DNA of 64,000 nucleotides from Glutamicibacter halophytocola (GTDB lineage Bacteria > Actinomycetota > Actinomycetes > Actinomycetales > Micrococcaceae), in assembly GCF_001302565.1 (NCBI RefSeq), contig NZ_CP012750.1:1736001-1800000 (forward strand). Direction: 5' to 3'. A program made the translations under genes and the position numbers. The notes under the pieces are model-generated. The model saw only the letters and a program-made list of their open reading frames with translations. It had not been told where the DNA came from and searched no databases. Positions 61,805-64,000 of the stretch are shown here, piece by piece; position 1 is the first letter of the stretch; each line of letters begins with the position of its first letter.

Positions 61805-62542
61805 CTATAACTCGGCGGACTTCATGCGCTTCGCATCATAGGGAACATGCGACTGGTCGTCGATCAGACCCAGGTCGATGATTGTCAGTTGCGGCAGCGG
61901 GTAGTGTGTCCCGTCCGCGCCGAGGATTACCTTGTAGGGTGTCAGCCACGCGACGCAATCAATTCCGGCTGCCTGTATGATTTCGGCAAAGGCTCTATCT
62001 GCGAACCACACATGCGGCCTGACTTGATAATCCGATCCGAACGCGCCGAGTGTTTCGATGTAGGCGCTGGACTCGTCAAGAATCAGAAACCCGAGATCAA
62101 AGCCGGGACGCGTCTCCCGGTAGTCGGTGACTTTCCTAGCGTGATCACCGATGACCTTTGCAAACTGTGTGAGGTATGCCGGGTAGTTGTGGTCTTTATC
62201 GGTGGGAAGTTGCGTGTTTACGTTGGCTATGAGCGAGGCGTTCGCGAATATCTCAGCGAATCCGGCCTCACGTAACTCTCGCAGAACCGATCCTTCGCGG
62301 GCACGAGTGGCATCTTTTCTACCCGGCCGTGGATGATCGTCTACCTGCATCGCCTCCAGTAGGAGCGAGTTTGGGAGATCCTCAAAATCGGGACGCTCGC
62401 GGTGCGTGAGAGAGGTGCCGCGCAGCGACTTAAGCACCCGGTGTGCGAGATCGCTCTCAGCTGGGAAGAAGCAGATTTCGGGGTCCTCGAGCTGTTTCGC
62501 GTGATCCACGATTTCTCGCTCATCTTTGAACGCAAGCGCCAT
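61805..62542 (-). CDS. Orphan cargo protein on the opposite strand
   Basis: A 245-residue cytoplasmic protein with a good start (AAAGGAA before ATG 62542). Visible parts: EREIVDHAKQLEDPEICFFP, LREAGFAEIFANASLIANVN, GDHARKVTDYRETRPGFDLG, then FLILDESSAYIETLG and WFADRAFAEIIQAAGIDCVA. The acidic residues before and within the FLILDES strand could belong to an alpha/beta enzyme, but no motif is decisive and I assign no family. It is convergent with the nuclease-like gene and sits between it and the recombinase remnant. Confidence 0.72.
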   Translation of the reverse strand: MALAFKDEREIVDHAKQLEDPEICFFPAESDLAHRVLKSLRGTSLTHRERPDFEDLPNSLLLEAMQVDDHPRPGRKDATRAREGSVLRELREAGFAEIFANASLIANVNTQLPTDKDHNYPAYLTQFAKVIGDHARKVTDYRETRPGFDLGFLILDESSAYIETLGAFGSDYQVRPHVWFADRAFAEIIQAAGIDCVAWLTPYKVILGADGTHYPLPQLTIIDLGLIDDQSHVPYDAKRMKSAEL

Positions 62543-62839
62543 ACCTGATTCCTTTCAGTCCTTATAACCGATGGCATCATACTGCTGAGTGCCTCCACCG
62601 TCCCCGGGTTGAAGAATACGATGTCGGTGATCGCCTCGATTCAAAGCAGCCCGGAGGGCTTGCCTTCAGCTGAAGTGTACGGGCACTTGGAGCGTGTCGT
62701 CTTTCGTGAATCGCCCGTCATGCACCTTGAGATTTTACAGTTCGTCGTGGCTCCTGCCGGCAATTCGTGAAGCTGAACGCGGTACTAGAATGTGAGCATC
62801 TGCCTCGTTTTCCAGCGCTTCATGATCCGCTTGTACATC
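62543..62839. other. Intergenic region in the island
   Basis: About 300 bases; the left end holds the promoter and ribosome site of the orphan at 61805. No gene seen. Confidence 0.5.
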
Positions 62840-63400
62840 TCAGGTTATGCTCTTGCGCAGTACCCCATGCACGCTGCCGACGGACACGCTGACTTCCTGG
62901 GCGATCGCTCGCATCGCATCCCCGGCAGCATGTCGCAACCTGATCAAGCACTTCGTATCTTCGTCGATGGAGACCGGGCGTCCGTGCTTCTTTCCTCACT
63001 CGCGCGCTGCCGTGATACCAGCCCTGATTCGCTGGACCTGGATCTCGTGGCGAACTCGGGTGAGTTCACGGATGGAGCCGAGAGCGGGGGAGCGCCATGT
63101 GTGTTCTCCGGCGGCGATGCCGGTGAGGACCTTGACGGTGATTCCGCGGTCAATGATGTCGATGAGGACGGCGAGGCCATCATCGGCGTGCTGCGCGAGG
63201 GTGCGGGCACGGGTGACGACGAGCATGTCGTCGGTTCCGACCTTGGTCAGTGCGGTGAGGAGTTCGGGGCGATTCTGCACGAGTCGTCGGCAGGATGCCG
63301 GTTCCTCGACGATATCTGAGCAAATGGGAGTCAGCGCTTCTCGCTGTAATCGAACATCGTCGGGGTCATCGCCAATGCGGAGGAGACCGATACGAGCCAT
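62840..63400 (-). pseudogene. Decayed serine recombinase (resolvase/invertase family)
   Basis: Reading from ATG 63400, the protein begins MARIGLLRIGDDPDDVRLQR, the resolvase N-terminus, with VGTDDMLVVTRARTLAQH and VLIDIIDRGITVKVLTGI in the expected places. The catalytic Ser of the usual (Y/L)RVS motif is Gly here (LLRIG). A TGA at 62996-62998 then interrupts the frame, after which the same frame continues with GKKHGRPVSIDEDTK and a helix-turn-helix (RAIAQEVSVSVGSVHGVLRK) to a stop at 62840. Two independent lesions make activity very unlikely. It is the only recombinase seen and probably marks the element's mobility gene. Confidence 0.85.
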
Positions 63401-63601
63401 TCTCAATCGCGCCCCTGGCGGTAGCCAGGTGCTGGTGGAAGAGCGATGTGTGGCATGGGTTTATTGAACACCATATAGGCCGCGGTGGCCACTGATTTGG
63501 AACCATAATGCGGCGTGACTTGTGGAAACATCTAGTGCTCGTGATAATGACCCGAAGATGATGGTCTCACTCAATGGGTGGGAATTCTCGCGGAAGGGTT
63601 T
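63401..63601. other. Right end of the island, non-coding
   Basis: About 200 bases between the recombinase start and the trmH remnant. No gene seen. A frame in phase with the remnant is open from about 63570 (DDGLTQWVGILAEGF) but has no start. Confidence 0.5.
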
Positions 63602-64000
63602 ATGACCGTCGCCAACTTGGGTGCCATCATCCGGTCGGCCTCGGGGCTCGGGATTGATGCAGTATTGCTGACGCCTAAGTGCGTTGATCCCTGGTATCGC
63701 CGCAGTGCACGGGTCTCCATGGGGACCGTTTTTGATCTTCCGTGGGTACGCCTGGAAAACTGGCCGGATGACATGGTCAAGCTCAAGAAGCACGGCTATG
63801 ACCTGCTGGCCATGGAATTGACTGACGACGCGATTGCGCTCAACGACATCCAGATTGCCCCAGGCCAGAAAATAGCAATGATCCTGGGCAATGAAGGCAG
63901 GGGAGTAACGCAAGAAGCGCTGGCTGCCGTGGACCATACGGTCATCATTCCGATGCATCGGGAAGTGGATTCGCTCAACGTCGGCGCGGCCAGTGCCATT
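63602..64000 (+). pseudogene. Displaced 3' half of trmH (runs off the window)
   Basis: The sequence continues a SpoU-type catalytic domain without its N-terminal half: NLGAIIRSASGLGIDAVLL, then CVDPWYRRSARVSMGTVF, AMILGNEGRGV and IPMHREVDSLNVGAASAI. It aligns throughout with the imported half at 58000-58411 at moderate identity (for example CVDPLYRRAVRVSMGTVF there). ATG 63602 is in frame but would leave out the substrate-binding domain. It is the expected remnant of the original gene after insertion. The stop codon should lie a few codons beyond the window. Confidence 0.85.

Larger units (their letters stand above)
57926..63624. mobile_element. Putative integrative island in trmH with replacement 3' end
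   Basis: Homology of the resident trmH breaks after codon 141 at GGGTGC (57926-57931) and resumes at GGGTGC (63619-63624) in a second, 5'-less trmH copy. Both breakpoints are set in similar sequence (GACC.T..CCAA..T.GGGTGC, with one base of length difference). The 5.7 kb between carry an alternative trmH 3' half, four cargo genes and a dead serine recombinase. The cargo is visibly AT-richer and uses rarer codons than the flanks. The ends are inferred from where trmH homology stops; the true attachment core may be only GGTGC, which also occurs in the imported 3' half at 58010. Confidence 0.7.

Noticed and set aside
62792..63319. 175-codon plus-strand open frame opposite the recombinase remnant
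   Set aside because: The minus strand shows clear resolvase homology on both sides of the TGA; this frame is its shadow.

Overview
The window is a high-GC actinobacterial chromosome segment, most like Micrococcaceae of the Arthrobacter/Glutamicibacter type. This rests on gene content and order: a PucR-type regulator - aceE - DUF3052 - AhpE-type peroxiredoxin block (the same neighbourhood as around M. tuberculosis Rv2238c-Rv2242), orn beside tRNA-His, an adjacent fabG/enoyl-reductase-like SDR pair, MptB-type mannosyltransferases, DUF3099, SURF1 and class A RNase P RNA. GTG and TTG starts behind good ribosome sites are common. The genus is inferred; no 16S rRNA is present.

Layout. 1-5.7 kb: pyruvate dehydrogenase E1 with its neighbours, then two identical tRNA-Val(TAC) genes flanking a lipoprotein. 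6-12 kb: a small ArsR/SnoaL/TfoX/methyltransferase block, CsbD, an M20 deacylase coupled to an MHS-type transporter, a haemolysin III protein and a GlsB/YeaQ membrane protein. 12.3-16.9 kb: a complete gluconate module (gntK, gntP, gntR-type repressor, gnd) with a readable promoter and repeated operator-like boxes. 17-21 kb: an envelope cluster (Tat-type phosphodiester glycosidase, GT2-GtrA fusion, DUF4353-like lipoprotein). 21-31 kb: TetR/DUF1304, a quinone-oxidoreductase-like enzyme, a UvrA-like ABC protein with a GNAT enzyme, a dicarboxylate symporter, cysE/cysK, msrA and a NIF3 protein. 31-40.7 kb: a 50-residue zinc-finger protein, VOC protein, yaaA, rnpB, a long-type GAPDH, a winged-helix protein, def, an acyl-CoA dehydrogenase, DUF2306, two tandem tRNA-His cassettes and orn. 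40.9-57.5 kb: two mannosyltransferase paralogues, VanZ-RDD, DUF2637, a RelA/SpoT-domain synthetase, an ABC-F protein, SURF1/DUF3099, the SDR pair, VanW, serB, an ABC ATPase and a TauE/SafE permease.

57.5-64 kb is the most unusual part. A trmH-family (SpoU) methyltransferase gene is interrupted by about 5.7 kb of foreign-looking DNA. The insert brings its own 3' half of a trmH gene, which restores a full-length but chimeric 301-residue reading frame. The displaced original 3' half lies, without its 5' half, at the right edge of the window. Between them are a 202-residue orphan gene overlapping the chimeric trmH stop, a membrane-anchored coiled-coil protein, a 562-residue protein with an N-terminal Mrr-like PD-(D/E)xK nuclease signature, a 245-residue orphan on the opposite strand, and a decayed serine recombinase (catalytic Ser replaced, in-frame TGA). 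This looks like a compact cargo or defence island that used trmH as its entry site and regenerated the target gene. It is the best candidate here for an undescribed system.
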